Part shown: positions 53,540 to 62,573 of the stretch, one piece after another
How the letters are laid out: the number at the start of each line of letters is the position of its first letter
How positions within the stretch are numbered: the first letter of the stretch is position 1
Assembly (NCBI RefSeq): GCF_004801305.1
Contig: NZ_SSOD01000003.1
Span: 186,001-250,000, forward strand
Reading direction: 5' to 3'
Source: Pseudothauera rhizosphaerae
GTDB lineage: Bacteria > Pseudomonadota > Gammaproteobacteria > Burkholderiales > Rhodocyclaceae
Length of the DNA: 64,000 nucleotides
Made by a program: the position numbers and the translations under genes
Notes under the pieces: generated by a model
Told to the model about the DNA's origin: nothing
Seen by the model: the letters and a program-made list of their open reading frames with translations, nothing else
Database searches by the model: none

Positions 53540-56464
53540 GTGGACCAGCACTCCCGGATCAACCGCATCCTCGCTTGGGTAATCAGCATCACGCTGATCG
53601 CCAACCCTTTGCATCCTGCGTTCGCCCGGATGGCGACTTTTGCCGATCTTTCCCAGCAGGCGGTCAACCCGCTGACCTTGCCCGGTTTCAGCCTTCCCAG
53701 CGGCCAGAATGGGCTGTTCCTGCTCACCGAAGGCCCGTCGCCCGGCCCCCTCATCAAAGCCAACCCGGTGCTCACCGAGCTGGCCAACTTCCTCGGCTCG
53801 GACTACCTGCTGAATCTGCTGGGCGAGGACGGCGACACCACGTGGCGGCGCCTGGGCGACGGCCTGTACGAACAGCGCCTGATCCGTGAAGCGGTAGTGG
53901 CGCGCACCGGGCAGCGGTTTCTGGCGGGGCTCACCTCGGACGAAGCCCTGTACCGCTACCTGATGGACAACGCCATTGCCAGCAAGGAAGCGCTCGACCT
54001 CTCGGTGGGGGTGGGGCTGACGGCCGAGCAGGTGGCCGCCCTCACGCACGACATCGTGTGGCTGGAAGCGATGGAAGTGAATGGGGAGGAAGTGCTGGTA
54101 CCGGTGCTCTACCTGGCGCAGGCCGAAGGGCGGCTGGCGCCGACCGGGGCCTTGATTCAGGGCCGGGACGTGGACCTGATCAGCGGCGGCACGCTCGCCA
54201 ACCGGGGCACGCTGCGGGCCACGGAGGACCTGTCGGCCACCGCCGGTCTTGTCGTCAATGGGGGGCTGATGGAAGCGGGCGGTCGGCTCTCCGTGCTGGC
54301 GGCCGACAGCGTGATCAACACCCGCGGCGGCCTCCTCACGGGGCGGGACGTGGACGTCACCGCGCTCAGCGGGGACCTCATCAACGAACGCACGGTCACG
54401 GCCTTCACGGCCCAGGCCAGCGGGCTGACCTTCACCCACAGCCTGGTCGACGCGGCCGCGCGCATCGAAGCGGCCGGGGACCTCGCCCTGTCGGCCGGGC
54501 GCGACCTCTACAACGTGGGCAGCGTGCTCGACGCCGGCGGCGCCATGGACCTGTCGGCCGGGCGGCACCTCGTCATCGCCGCGGCCGAAGACCGGCAAAG
54601 CAGCGTTGCCCGCACCCCGCGCACCCGGCGCACGAGCGAGCACGTCACCCAGTTGGGCGCCGAAGTGAGCGCCGGGGGCAGTCTGGCCATGGTGGCGGGC
54701 GGTGACCTGGCGGTCATCGCCAGCCAGGTGAAGGCGGGCGAAGACGCCCTGCTGCTGGCCGGAGGCGACGTGACGCTCGCGGCCGCCGCCGACGTCTCCC
54801 ACACCGACTACCGCTACAAGGGCAGCAGCAAGAAGATCCACAGAGAAACGCTGAGCGTGCGCCAGCAGCAAACCGAAGTGCAAGCCGGCGGCAACCTCAC
54901 CGTGGCGGCCGGACAGGACCTCACCGTGGTGGCCAGCGCCGCGCAGGCGGGCGAGGAAGCCTACCTCTACGCGGGCGGCGAGCTCGCCCTGCTCGCGGCC
55001 GCGAACCAGGACTACACCCTGTACGACAAGAAGAAAAAGGGCAGCTTCGGCAGCAAGAAGACGCGGCGCGACGAAGTGACCACCGTCACCCAGGTGGGCA
55101 GCCAAGTGAGCGCCGGCACGGACCTCACCCTCGAGAGCGGGGGCGATCAAACCTACCAGGTGGCGAAGCTCGCGAGCCTCGGCGACCTCACGCTGGACAG
55201 CGGCGGGGAGATCGCCTTCGAGGGCGTGAAGGACCTCAAGCAGGAAAGCCACGAAAAGAGCAGCAGCAGTTGGGCGTGGACCTCGGCCAAGGGCAAGGGC
55301 AAGACGGACGAGACGCTGCGCCAGAGCGAACTGGTGGCCGGTGGCGAACTGGCGATCCGGGCCGCGGGGCGGATCAGCATCGACGTCAAGGAAGTCAATG
55401 CGCAGACCGTCACCCAGACCATCGACGCGCTGGTGCAAGCCGAACCGCAACTCGCGTGGTTGAAGGAGATGGAAGCGCGCGGGGACGTGGACTGGCAGCG
55501 CGTGAAGGAGGTGCACGACAGCTTCAAGTACAGCCATTCGGGCATGGGGCCGGGGCTGATGCTGGTGGTGGCGATCGTGGCGGCGGTGGTGGTCGGGCCC
55601 TACGTGAGCGCGTGGCTCGGCTCGGGCGCGACAGCCGGCAGCGCGATGGCCGCGGCGGTGCCGGCCACCGCCGCCACGGCCACGACGGCCGCTGTGGCGG
55701 CAGTCCCGGCCGGCTGGGCCAACGTGGCGCTGACGGCGGCGGCGACCTCGGCCGCCTCGAACGTGGCCATCAACACCATCAACAACGGCGGGGACATTGG
55801 CAAGGCTCTGGAACAGAGTTTCTCGGACGATGCCCTGAAGAGCTATGCAAGCGCCGCAGCGATCGCCGGCCTGGGGGCGTACACGGATATGTGGGGCCGC
55901 ACGACAACGGAAAACGGCAACACGATACTGACCGATCTGCCCGAACGTGCCAAGGCTTATGCACTCAATACCGCTGCTAAGGGGATTCTGACTGGTGCGG
56001 ACAGCCCTGAGGATTGGGCGACCGTGGCCGGTATTGGACTGGCGGGAGAGGCGTACCAGTATTGGGTGGGTAGTGAAGCTGATATTCGGCCCGGGGTGGA
56101 TCGGCCCGATGGGCCTGAATTTACCCAAATACCGGAAGAAGGTTTTTACCGGGTGCCGAAAGTTGTTGTTGATGGGGTAGAAATGGCGGGGAAAAATATC
56201 GGGCTAAATAGGGTGTGTACATCTTTATTGGCTATTTGTCATGGAACGCCTATTAGTAATGCTCTGAACGCAGTTCCTGGATTCAATTCATTTGCTACAC
56301 TGCACGACACTTGGATGAATTGGTTGGATGTAAATAAAATGACGAACATGATAACGAATATTGGAACAATGCCCCCTGCCATAATGCTGAACTATGGCAG
56401 TTTTGCTAGCCAATACTATTGGCTAAAGCCAGTGGTCGATCAATCACGAGGAAATGATAGATGA
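53540..56464 (+). CDS. Displaced CdiA-like module 2 (signal peptide + FHA-2 + unidentified toxin)
   Basis: 974 residues if GTG 53540 is the start; there is no good ribosome binding site and TTG 53519 is also possible. It begins with a TpsA-type signal peptide (INRILAWVISITLIANPLHP) but then jumps straight to the LSQQAVNPLTLPGFSLPSG segment that in cdiA precedes FHA-2. TPS domain and FHA-1 are absent, so CdiB should not recognise it. The body repeats cdiA almost exactly to about residue 770, then diverges. The new C-terminus (about 775-974) includes GRTTTENGNTILTDLPERAK and a hydrophobic, Asn-rich end (AVPGFNSFATLHDTWMNWLD; NIGTMPPAIMLNYGSFA). The toxin type is not recognised; the membrane-like end and lipoprotein neighbour suggest an envelope target. 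Confidence 0.75.
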   Translation: MDQHSRINRILAWVISITLIANPLHPAFARMATFADLSQQAVNPLTLPGFSLPSGQNGLFLLTEGPSPGPLIKANPVLTELANFLGSDYLLNLLGEDGDTTWRRLGDGLYEQRLIREAVVARTGQRFLAGLTSDEALYRYLMDNAIASKEALDLSVGVGLTAEQVAALTHDIVWLEAMEVNGEEVLVPVLYLAQAEGRLAPTGALIQGRDVDLISGGTLANRGTLRATEDLSATAGLVVNGGLMEAGGRLSVLAADSVINTRGGLLTGRDVDVTALSGDLINERTVTAFTAQASGLTFTHSLVDAAARIEAAGDLALSAGRDLYNVGSVLDAGGAMDLSAGRHLVIAAAEDRQSSVARTPRTRRTSEHVTQLGAEVSAGGSLAMVAGGDLAVIASQVKAGEDALLLAGGDVTLAAAADVSHTDYRYKGSSKKIHRETLSVRQQQTEVQAGGNLTVAAGQDLTVVASAAQAGEEAYLYAGGELALLAAANQDYTLYDKKKKGSFGSKKTRRDEVTTVTQVGSQVSAGTDLTLESGGDQTYQVAKLASLGDLTLDSGGEIAFEGVKDLKQESHEKSSSSWAWTSAKGKGKTDETLRQSELVAGGELAIRAAGRISIDVKEVNAQTVTQTIDALVQAEPQLAWLKEMEARGDVDWQRVKEVHDSFKYSHSGMGPGLMLVVAIVAAVVVGPYVSAWLGSGATAGSAMAAAVPATAATATTAAVAAVPAGWANVALTAAATSAASNVAINTINNGGDIGKALEQSFSDDALKSYASAAAIAGLGAYTDMWGRTTTENGNTILTDLPERAKAYALNTAAKGILTGADSPEDWATVAGIGLAGEAYQYWVGSEADIRPGVDRPDGPEFTQIPEEGFYRVPKVVVDGVEMAGKNIGLNRVCTSLLAICHGTPISNALNAVPGFNSFATLHDTWMNWLDVNKMTNMITNIGTMPPAIMLNYGSFASQYYWLKPVVDQSRGNDR
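53765..55545 (+). repeat. FHA-2 repeat block, copy 2
   Basis: Near-identical to 48890-50720 by eye, including long stretches without any difference. Small changes such as AGGDLA for AGQDLA and TLDSGG for TLESGG distinguish copies. Confidence 0.9.
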
Positions 56465-56805
56465 AAAGTACGAAGGTAATATCGATTTCATCGATGTTGA
56501 TATGCTTGTTCCTTGTTGGGGGGTGCTCATATCATGGGTATTGGAAAGAAGATATAGATGGGATGATTGGAACAAAATTCGATACAAAGAAAAACAGGAG
56601 TGAAAAAGGAACAAGATACAGAGCTTTTATTCCAGAGGGGGAGGCGATTTACTATCATATGGAGCAAGAGCCTCCGAATACTCGTTACTATATTCGTTGG
56701 ACACAGTACTGTCTGTACTCATTGCTCGTCAGTCCAGATGGCACCATAATCTCATGGCGCTTCGAGGGGGAGGAGGAGCCGCGACAGGCTTGTACTAAGA
56801 GTTAA
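56461..56805 (+). CDS. Small lipoprotein, candidate immunity protein for module 2 toxin
   Basis: 114 residues, with its ATG overlapping the module 2 stop (ATGA). A lipoprotein signal (SMLICLFLVGGC, lipid Cys near 22) is followed by a charged, Tyr/Trp-rich domain (YHGYWKEDIDGMIGTKFDTK; EGEAIYYHMEQEPPNTRYYI; ISWRFEGEEEPRQAC). The DNA is AT-rich, as in other CDI immunity genes. Immediate overlap with a variable toxin end is the standard position of a cdiI gene. A lipoprotein immunity factor would protect from the periplasmic side, implying a toxin that acts on the envelope (inference). No known family recognised. Confidence 0.65.
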   Translation: MKSTKVISISSMLICLFLVGGCSYHGYWKEDIDGMIGTKFDTKKNRSEKGTRYRAFIPEGEAIYYHMEQEPPNTRYYIRWTQYCLYSLLVSPDGTIISWRFEGEEEPRQACTKS

Positions 56806-57006
56806 AGGTTTTTTGTCACGACTTATCGTGGTTATTGGGAGTTGTTGGCTGACAGAATTTGCCTTTGATAATTGATATAAGAGCGGTCGATGTGGGTTAT
56901 CCATATTTGTGTAAGCTGTTTTTTTGAGTCAGATGGTCACGGTCTGTTCGATTACATCGATGCGTCTTTTTGGTAGATTGCTAACCATTAGTGGAAGGAT
57001 ATGTGA

Positions 57007-57510
57007 ATGAAGTACATGCATTTTACAATGCTGACGGTGCTGCTAACCGCCTGCGCAAGTTCAGACAAGATAGTGTTGAACGAGGAGCAGGTGAGGCTTC
57101 ATGCTGCGGAGACACAGGAAGTCATAGCGTTTTTCAAGGATAGACGGATTCTGATTACTGATACCGGCGGGCGTGAGGATGAAATCGGCTTTGTCGAGAT
57201 TCAGTCGGTGCAGGGCGGTGGCTATCACGTCAAGTACGGTGGTGGATTTCACGCGCAGTTGACGAACTTGGTGACGGAATGTGTCGGGCGTAGCGGTGAC
57301 TATCCCCATCTTGCATGTAAAATGTATAATGGGTACAACAGATGGAACCGTATCGATATCAGACGGATGAGGGAGGATACGATTGTTCGGTCGAGCGCTT
57401 TGATCCCGTCGCAGAGGCCGATTCCGGTGAAGGCGGGCGATCTCTCGATACATATCCAACATTCGCCGATATCCCGGAGATACGCGGGTCAGTTTGCTTC
57501 CGAGAAATGA
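57007..57510 (+). CDS. Putative lipoprotein in the CDI array
   Basis: 167 residues from ATG 57007, after a 200-base AT-rich gap. Lipobox LLTAC at about 13-17. The rest is a soluble domain with Gly-rich turns (FVEIQSVQGGGYHVKYGGGF), two Cys (VTECVGRSGDYPHLACKMYN) and an Arg-rich end. No family is recognised. It lies between displaced toxin modules and may be an immunity-like or accessory gene; no toxin end directly precedes it. Confidence 0.6.
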   Translation: MKYMHFTMLTVLLTACASSDKIVLNEEQVRLHAAETQEVIAFFKDRRILITDTGGREDEIGFVEIQSVQGGGYHVKYGGGFHAQLTNLVTECVGRSGDYPHLACKMYNGYNRWNRIDIRRMREDTIVRSSALIPSQRPIPVKAGDLSIHIQHSPISRRYAGQFASEK

Positions 57511-57596
57511 GACGGACAGGACTCGAAGCCGGCATCCACGAGTGTAGGGGGGGATTTTCGTTTTTTTGGCGCAGAGGATGTAGAACTCTGCTCAGG

Positions 57597-58220
57597 ATGC
57601 TTGGCTATGGGAGCCTTGCCTTCGTGCTTGCGGCGTGCGCGGCCAATCCCAAGACGGTTTTCAGGGAGCAGGTCAGTTACAGCAGCACGCCTCTGGCGAC
57701 AACTCCTATGGAGGCCGTCCGTAATGCGAGCGTTGAGCCCTTGCCAGTTAATCCGGGCTGGATGCCACCCCAATGGCAGATTACGGTGAATGAACCGCGA
57801 ATGTTGGTGGATGGAATTCCCTCCAACTACCGGGTGTTCTCCATCCCATTGCAGCAAAGTGAACCCTTTAACTTTCAGGTTACGTCTCTCTGCGTGAATG
57901 GCTGTTTTGGCTTTCTTAAATACGCACTCAAGCCCTATGCGATGGTAGTCGCCAAGGACGGCGCTGTACTCTCGTCTCGTCCGTCCGCGATTCAGGCCGT
58001 GGTCGGATACATTCGCATCACCATGTCGGGCGTCGCACCCGAGGCTGGGGTTTATTACTTGATCGTACTTGCCGACAACAAGTATCTCGGCCAGACGATC
58101 GTCTTCGACAATCTGCTGATGCCGGGATCGAACACTCCGGTTGTGCCCGTGCTCGTGCACATGCAGGCTTATCCAGTGGGAAGGATCAATGCTTTTGCCG
58201 TGAAGCCGGTGAAACAATAG
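57597..58220 (+). CDS. Putative lipoprotein with beta-sandwich-like domain
   Basis: 207 residues from ATG 57597, chosen because it opens a lipoprotein signal (MLGYGSLAFVLAACA, lipid Cys near 14); the frame is open farther upstream, but that part has no likeness to a protein start. The mature domain has alternating hydrophobic strands (NYRVFSIPLQQSEPFNFQVT; MVVAKDGAVLSSRPSAIQ; GVYYLIVLADNKYLGQTIVF). No family is recognised. It follows the previous lipoprotein by 86 bases. Normal GC content, unlike the immunity candidate at 56461. Confidence 0.6.
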   Translation: MLGYGSLAFVLAACAANPKTVFREQVSYSSTPLATTPMEAVRNASVEPLPVNPGWMPPQWQITVNEPRMLVDGIPSNYRVFSIPLQQSEPFNFQVTSLCVNGCFGFLKYALKPYAMVVAKDGAVLSSRPSAIQAVVGYIRITMSGVAPEAGVYYLIVLADNKYLGQTIVFDNLLMPGSNTPVVPVLVHMQAYPVGRINAFAVKPVKQ

Positions 58221-58241
58221 CCCAGAGAGTCAAAGACTCAA

Positions 58242-58260
58242 AGGAGTCGGAGTAATTTTG
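58242..58260. repeat. Degenerate boundary element D (left arm only)
   Basis: AAAGGAGTCGGAGTAATTTT-like sequence resembles the left arm of elements A and B, upstream of module 3. A matching right arm is not evident. Confidence 0.35.
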
Positions 58261-58370
58261 CTCCTGGACGTATGGGTGTCTTGAGTGAAAACCCGAAATT
58301 CTGAAGTTCTTTAACAATCGGCAAACGATAATGGGCATTGCCTCTGGCATCCGAACCCTACCTGCGGGGT

Positions 58371-61338
58371 CTCTTGGGAGAAGACGGCGACACCGCCTGG
58401 GCGACGGCCTATATGAGCAGCGCCTGATCCGCGAAGCGGTGGTGGCGCGCTGATCCAGGGCCGGGACGTGGACCTGATCAGCGGCGGCACGCTCGCCAAC
58501 CGGGGCACGCTGCGGGCCACGGAGGACCTGTCGGCCACCGCCGGTCTCGTCGTCAATGGGGGGCTGATGGAAGCGGTCGGTCGGCTCTCCGTGCTGGCGG
58601 CCGACAGCGTGATCAACACCCGCGGCGGCCTCCTCACGGGGCGGGACGTGGACGTCACCGCGCTCAGCGGGGATCTGATCAACGAACGCACGGTCACGGC
58701 CTTCACGGCCCAGGCCAGCGGGCTGACCTTCACCCACAGCCTGGTCGACGCGGCCGCGCGCATCGAAGCGGCCGGGGACCTCGCCCTGTCGGCCGGGCGC
58801 GACCTCTACAACGTGGGCAGCGTGCTCGGCGCCGGCGGCGCCATGGACCTGTCGGCCGGGCGGCACCTCGTCATCGCCGCGGCCGAAGACCGGCAAAGCA
58901 GCGTTGCCCGCACCCCGCGCACCCGGCGCACGAGCGAGCACGTCACCCAGTTGGGCGCCGAAGTGAGCGCCGGGGGCAGTCTGGCCATGGTGGCGGGCGG
59001 TGACCTGGCGGTCATCGCCAGCCAGGTGAAGGCGGGCGGCGACGCCCTGCTGCTGGCCGGAGGCGACGCGACGCTCGCGGCCGCCGCCGACGTCTCCCAC
59101 ACCGACTACCGCTACAAGGGCAGCAGCAAGAAGATCCACAGAGAAACGCTGAGCGTGCGCCAGCAGCAAACCGAAGTGCAAGCCGGCGGCAACCTCACCG
59201 TGGCGGCCGGACAGGACCTCACCGTGGTGGCCAGCGCCGCGCAGGCGGGCGAGGAAGCCTACCTCTACGCGGGCGGCGAGCTCGCCCTGCTCGCGGCCGC
59301 GAACCAGGACTACACCCTGTACGACAAGAAGAAAAAGGGCAGCTTCGGCAGCAAGAAGACGCGGCGCGACGAAGTGACCACCGTCACCCAGGTGGGCAGC
59401 CAAGTGAGCGCCGGCACGGACCTCACCCTCGAGAGCGGGGGCGATCAAACCTACCAGGTGGCGAAGCTCGCGAGCCTCGGCGACCTCACGCTGGAGTCCG
59501 GCGGTGAGATCGCCTTCGAGGGCGTGAAAGACCTCAAGCAGGAAAGCCACGAAAAGAGCAGCAGCAGTTGGGCGTGGACCTCGGCCAAGGGCAAGGGCAA
59601 GACGGACGAGACCCTGCGCCAGAGCGAACTGGTGGCCGGTGGCGAACTGGCGATCCGGGCCGCGGGGCGGATCAGCATCGACGTCAAGGAAGTCAATGCG
59701 CAGACCGTCACCCAGACCATCGACGCGCTGGTGCAAGCCGAACCGCAGCTCGCGTGGTTGAAGGAGATGGAAGCGCGCGGGGACGTGGACTGGCAGCGCG
59801 TGAAGGAGGTGCACGACAGCTTCAAGTACAGCCATTCGGGGCTGGGCGCGGGGCTGGCGCTGGTGATCGCCATCGTGGTGACGGTGCTTACCTGGGGCGC
59901 GGCCAGCGGCGCGGTTGCCACCCTCACCAATGCAGCCGTGGGCACCGCAAGCAACGCGGCCCTGACCGCGGCGGCGACCTCGGCCATGTCGAACATGGCC
60001 ATCAACACCATCAACAGCGGCGGCGACCTGGGTGAGGCGCTCGAACTGAGTCTCTCGGAAGACGCGCTCAAGGGCTACGCGACCAGCGCCATCGTGGCCG
60101 GCATTACTGCGGGCTACATCGACAAGGCCTTCGGCGCCAAGACCAACGCGGCCACCGGCACGGCCTCGGGGTTCGACCTCAACACCGTGGCAGGCGTAGG
60201 CCGGTTTGCCGCCTACCAGGGCACGCGGGCGGTGGTCTCGGCCGGGGTCGGCACGGCGATCAACGGCGGCAGCTTCAGCGACAACCTGGCCCAGGCGCTG
60301 ACTTCGGCGGCGGTGCATACCGTGTCGGCTGCGGCCTTCAACCAGGTGGGCAACCTCGGACTGGAAAACGGCAGCATCGAGAAGATCGCGGCGAAAGCCT
60401 TGGTGGGTGGGTTGATCAGCCAGGCGGCCACGGGGGACTTCGCCACGGGAGCGCTGGCAGCCGGGGCCAACGAAACGCTGGTCCATCATCTGGCGGAGCT
60501 GGTGGACCATGATCCGGAATTGCTGTCCATGGCTTCGCAACTGGTCGGGGCGGTGTCGTCGGCGGTCTCGGAGGGCGATCCGCAATTGGCTGCGGATATT
60601 GCCAACTACGATACGCAGTACAACCACGAATTGCACAAGGACGCAGGTACTGTTGCCGAGCAGGCGCTGGATCACTGCAAGAGCAGGCCGGAGCAGTGCG
60701 ACCTGCGTTTTGTCGGACTGACGACCGAGGATGTGCTGGCTGCGATGGAGGCCGAGGCACAACACGGGATCGGCTTCGAGGAGGTCAAGCCCGAAGCTCT
60801 TGCCTTCGTCAATGACTACATGTTCACGCTGTCTCCGGGGCTCAGGGACGTCTTGTACATACCGACCGCGTCGGAACAGCAGCGGCTGGATTTCATCGAG
60901 AGGGCTGAGCTTGTGGGTGCCGGGGCCAGTGTCGTTGGAGGACTGGCCGGTGCGGTGAAGAATAGCGGTACGATTTCGGGGTGGATTGCGAGTCTTTTGA
61001 ATAAGGGGAATGTTGCACAGGGCGTGGCAGAGGGGCTTAGCTTTACACGATCGCAACTTCAACATGCCTTCAAGCACGCGAAGGACTTTGGCATCAGCGG
61101 CAATGCGAACAACAAGACATTGTCAGAGTTTGGTTCGGCGCTGCAATCACATGTTGATGCTGCCGGTACTCGTGCGATCAAAGGGACGTATCGTGGCAAT
61201 CCGGTAACCCACCATGTCGATCCAAGCACCGGTTTGAATGTCATTCGAGATTCTTCGGGTAACTTTTTGTCTGGCTGGAGGTTGAGTCCACAGCAACTAG
61301 AGCACGTGTTGACTACCGGAAAGCTGGGAGGCGGTTGA
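58371..61338 (+). pseudogene. Displaced CdiA-like module 3 with colicin D-type RNase end, 5' decayed
   Basis: The 5' end (58371-58467) is a damaged copy of the cdiA segment around LGEDGDTTWRRLGDGLYEQR: about 11 bases are missing (frameshift) and about 230 bases are deleted between VVAR and LIQGRDVDL, creating a stop. From 58468 the frame is open for 956 codons, starting at GTG without signal peptide or TPS domain. FHA-2 is nearly identical to cdiA, and the pretoxin ends at TQYNHELH. The C-terminal ~110 residues (LQHAFKHAKDFGI; GTYRGNPVTHHVDPSTGLNV; GNFLSGWRLSPQQ) match the catalytic domain of colicin D, which cleaves tRNA-Arg anticodons. It is unlikely to be exported as is and is best seen as a toxin reservoir. 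Confidence 0.8.
58455..59905 (+). repeat. FHA-2 repeat block, copy 3
   Basis: Starts at the LIQGRDVDLISGG segment. Near-identical to copies 1 and 2; after about 59905 it diverges, then resembles copy 1 again (INTINSGGDLGEALE to TQYN, 60000-60630). Confidence 0.9.
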
Positions 61339-61634
61339 TGAGCAATGCTGCTGTCGAATACGGGTTACTACTCAAGAAATTCCTTGACGGTGCAATATCG
61401 GTCGATGAGTTCAGGGTAACCTACTTTGATAGATTCAAAAATGAAGGAAGGTTGAATGAGCCACTGTTTAATCTTCTTGACGAGCTTTTTGGTGATGTAG
61501 ACTCATTCACCACAGACCAAGAATTGCTCGACGAGAACCCTGAGTTCTACCTTGATGAAAAAGGGCTTCGCGAGAAAGTTCAGAACGTAGCAAATCGACT
61601 GTCAGTGCTTATATATTTCGAAAATTCTAAATGA
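61338..61634 (+). CDS. Colicin D-type immunity protein
   Basis: 98 residues from ATG 61338, overlapping the module 3 stop by one base. It is helical, acidic and cytoplasmic: LLKKFLDGAISVDEFRVTYF, FNLLDELFGDVDSFT and NPEFYLDEKGLREKVQNVAN follow the pattern of the colicin D/pyocin immunity family (Colicin_immun), which covers the positively charged tRNase active site. It is AT-rich. The pairing with the colicin D-like end of module 3 supports both calls. It may still protect this strain from neighbours with the same toxin even if module 3 is silent. Confidence 0.82.
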   Translation: MSNAAVEYGLLLKKFLDGAISVDEFRVTYFDRFKNEGRLNEPLFNLLDELFGDVDSFTTDQELLDENPEFYLDEKGLREKVQNVANRLSVLIYFENSK

Positions 61635-61753
61635 ATATAAAGATAAATATTTCAAAGGCGCTCGAATGATGATCGGAACACCATCATCAAGTGCTACGAG
61701 GAGATCTCGGTCGGGAACAACAAAGCGTGACCCCATCAGTCGTCGAGAAAACC

Positions 61754-61805
61754 AAAAGGGTCAGAGTGATTTCCTTTCAGATGACTTTGAATGACTCTGC
61801 CCCTT
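61754..61805. repeat. Module-boundary inverted repeat B
   Basis: AAAAGGGTCAGAGTGATT and AATGACTCTGCCCCTT around an 18-base centre; almost the same as element A over the whole length and followed by the same GCGGATCAG-GTAGTTTCTGTG sequence leading into a signal-peptide remnant. Confidence 0.75.
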
Positions 61806-61975
61806 GCGGATCAGTGTAGTTTCTGTGGACCAGCGCTCCCGGATCAACCGCCCACCGTTGCAGGTGCCATGCCGGCACGGTCTGGCGTCGCGTCGGCCAC
61901 GATCTCCGGCGTCGCATTGAGCCCGCAGCCTCCACCCGATCTCGCCCACGGAGCAGGTCAACCAGCTGGCTGAGT
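61803..61975 (+). pseudogene. Eroded CdiA-like module 4
   Basis: Begins like module 2 (VDQ-SRINR in place of the signal-peptide start), then the signal peptide is cut short and the sequence joins DNA resembling cdiA 48665-48735: the part coding for VASVTTTVVQLNPQLPPDLS is recognisable but mutated. It ends with a stop at about 61970. No toxin part remains. Confidence 0.6.
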
Positions 61976-62027
61976 TTTTAGCGTTATCTACATTTTTATC
62001 CACCACCATCCACTGAAAGGTATCTTC

Positions 62028-62483
62028 ATGAGCAAATTTACCATCCTCGCCCTCGTAGCCATGCTGATGACTGGCTGCGCATCCGTCGACATGGCTTCGA
62101 AGGAGGCATCGGACAAGGCCAAACGCTTTGACCCGCCGAGTGCAGGGCAGGCCGGCGTTTATCTTTACCGGAACAGTTTTGCTGGCAAATCGCTGAAGAA
62201 AGACCTGTGGATCGATGGCGAGTGCGTTGGAGAGAGTGCGCCCGATGTCTTTTTCTATACCGAGGTAAAGGGCGGAGAGAAACACAAGATCGAGACGGAG
62301 TCTGAATTCTCTCCGAATGCGCTGGAATTAATGTTTGTTGCAGGGAAAAATTATTTCATCCGGCAGTTCATCAAGATGGGCGCTTTCGTTGGTGGTGCTG
62401 ATCTGGAAGAAGTTTCGGAAGAGCAAGGCAAGGCGGATGTTGCGAAGCTGAACATGGCGCAGTCTGGGAAATGCGGTAGTTAA
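62028..62483 (+). CDS. DUF2846-type lipoprotein
   Basis: 151 residues from ATG 62028 with AAAGG upstream. Lipobox LMTGC (Cys near 17). The body fits DUF2846: AGVYLYRNSFAGKSLKKDLW, IDGECVGESAPDVFFYTEVK, HKIETESEFSPNALELMFVA, GKNYFIRQFIKMG. The function of this family is unknown; members are small secreted or lipid-anchored proteins. It lies between two eroded cdiA modules and could be a remnant immunity/accessory gene or a bystander. Confidence 0.75.
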   Translation: MSKFTILALVAMLMTGCASVDMASKEASDKAKRFDPPSAGQAGVYLYRNSFAGKSLKKDLWIDGECVGESAPDVFFYTEVKGGEKHKIETESEFSPNALELMFVAGKNYFIRQFIKMGAFVGGADLEEVSEEQGKADVAKLNMAQSGKCGS

Positions 62484-62504
62484 TAACGGGCAGGTTGAGT
62501 AACA

Positions 62505-62553
62505 AAGGGGGTGGGGTGATTTTTCTCAAAAGAACTCGAATGACCCACCCCTT
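62505..62553. repeat. Module-boundary inverted repeat C (altered arms)
   Basis: AAAGGGGGTGGGGTGATTTTT-like left arm and AATGACCCACCCCTTT right arm. The arm sequence differs from A and B but the pairing is kept (GGTGGGG with CCCACCCC), which suggests selection for the hairpin. It is followed 20 bases later by a signal-peptide remnant. Confidence 0.65.
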
Positions 62554-62573
62554 TGGGGTTTATGTGGTTTCCG

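Larger units (their letters stand above)
61635..62027. other. 393-base gap with boundary element and eroded module 4
   Basis: Holds AT-rich sequence (61635-61740), inverted repeat B (61754-61805) and a decayed cdiA fragment (61803-61975). The last 50 bases are AT-rich and probably carry the promoter of the lipoprotein at 62028. No intact gene is seen. Confidence 0.6.
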
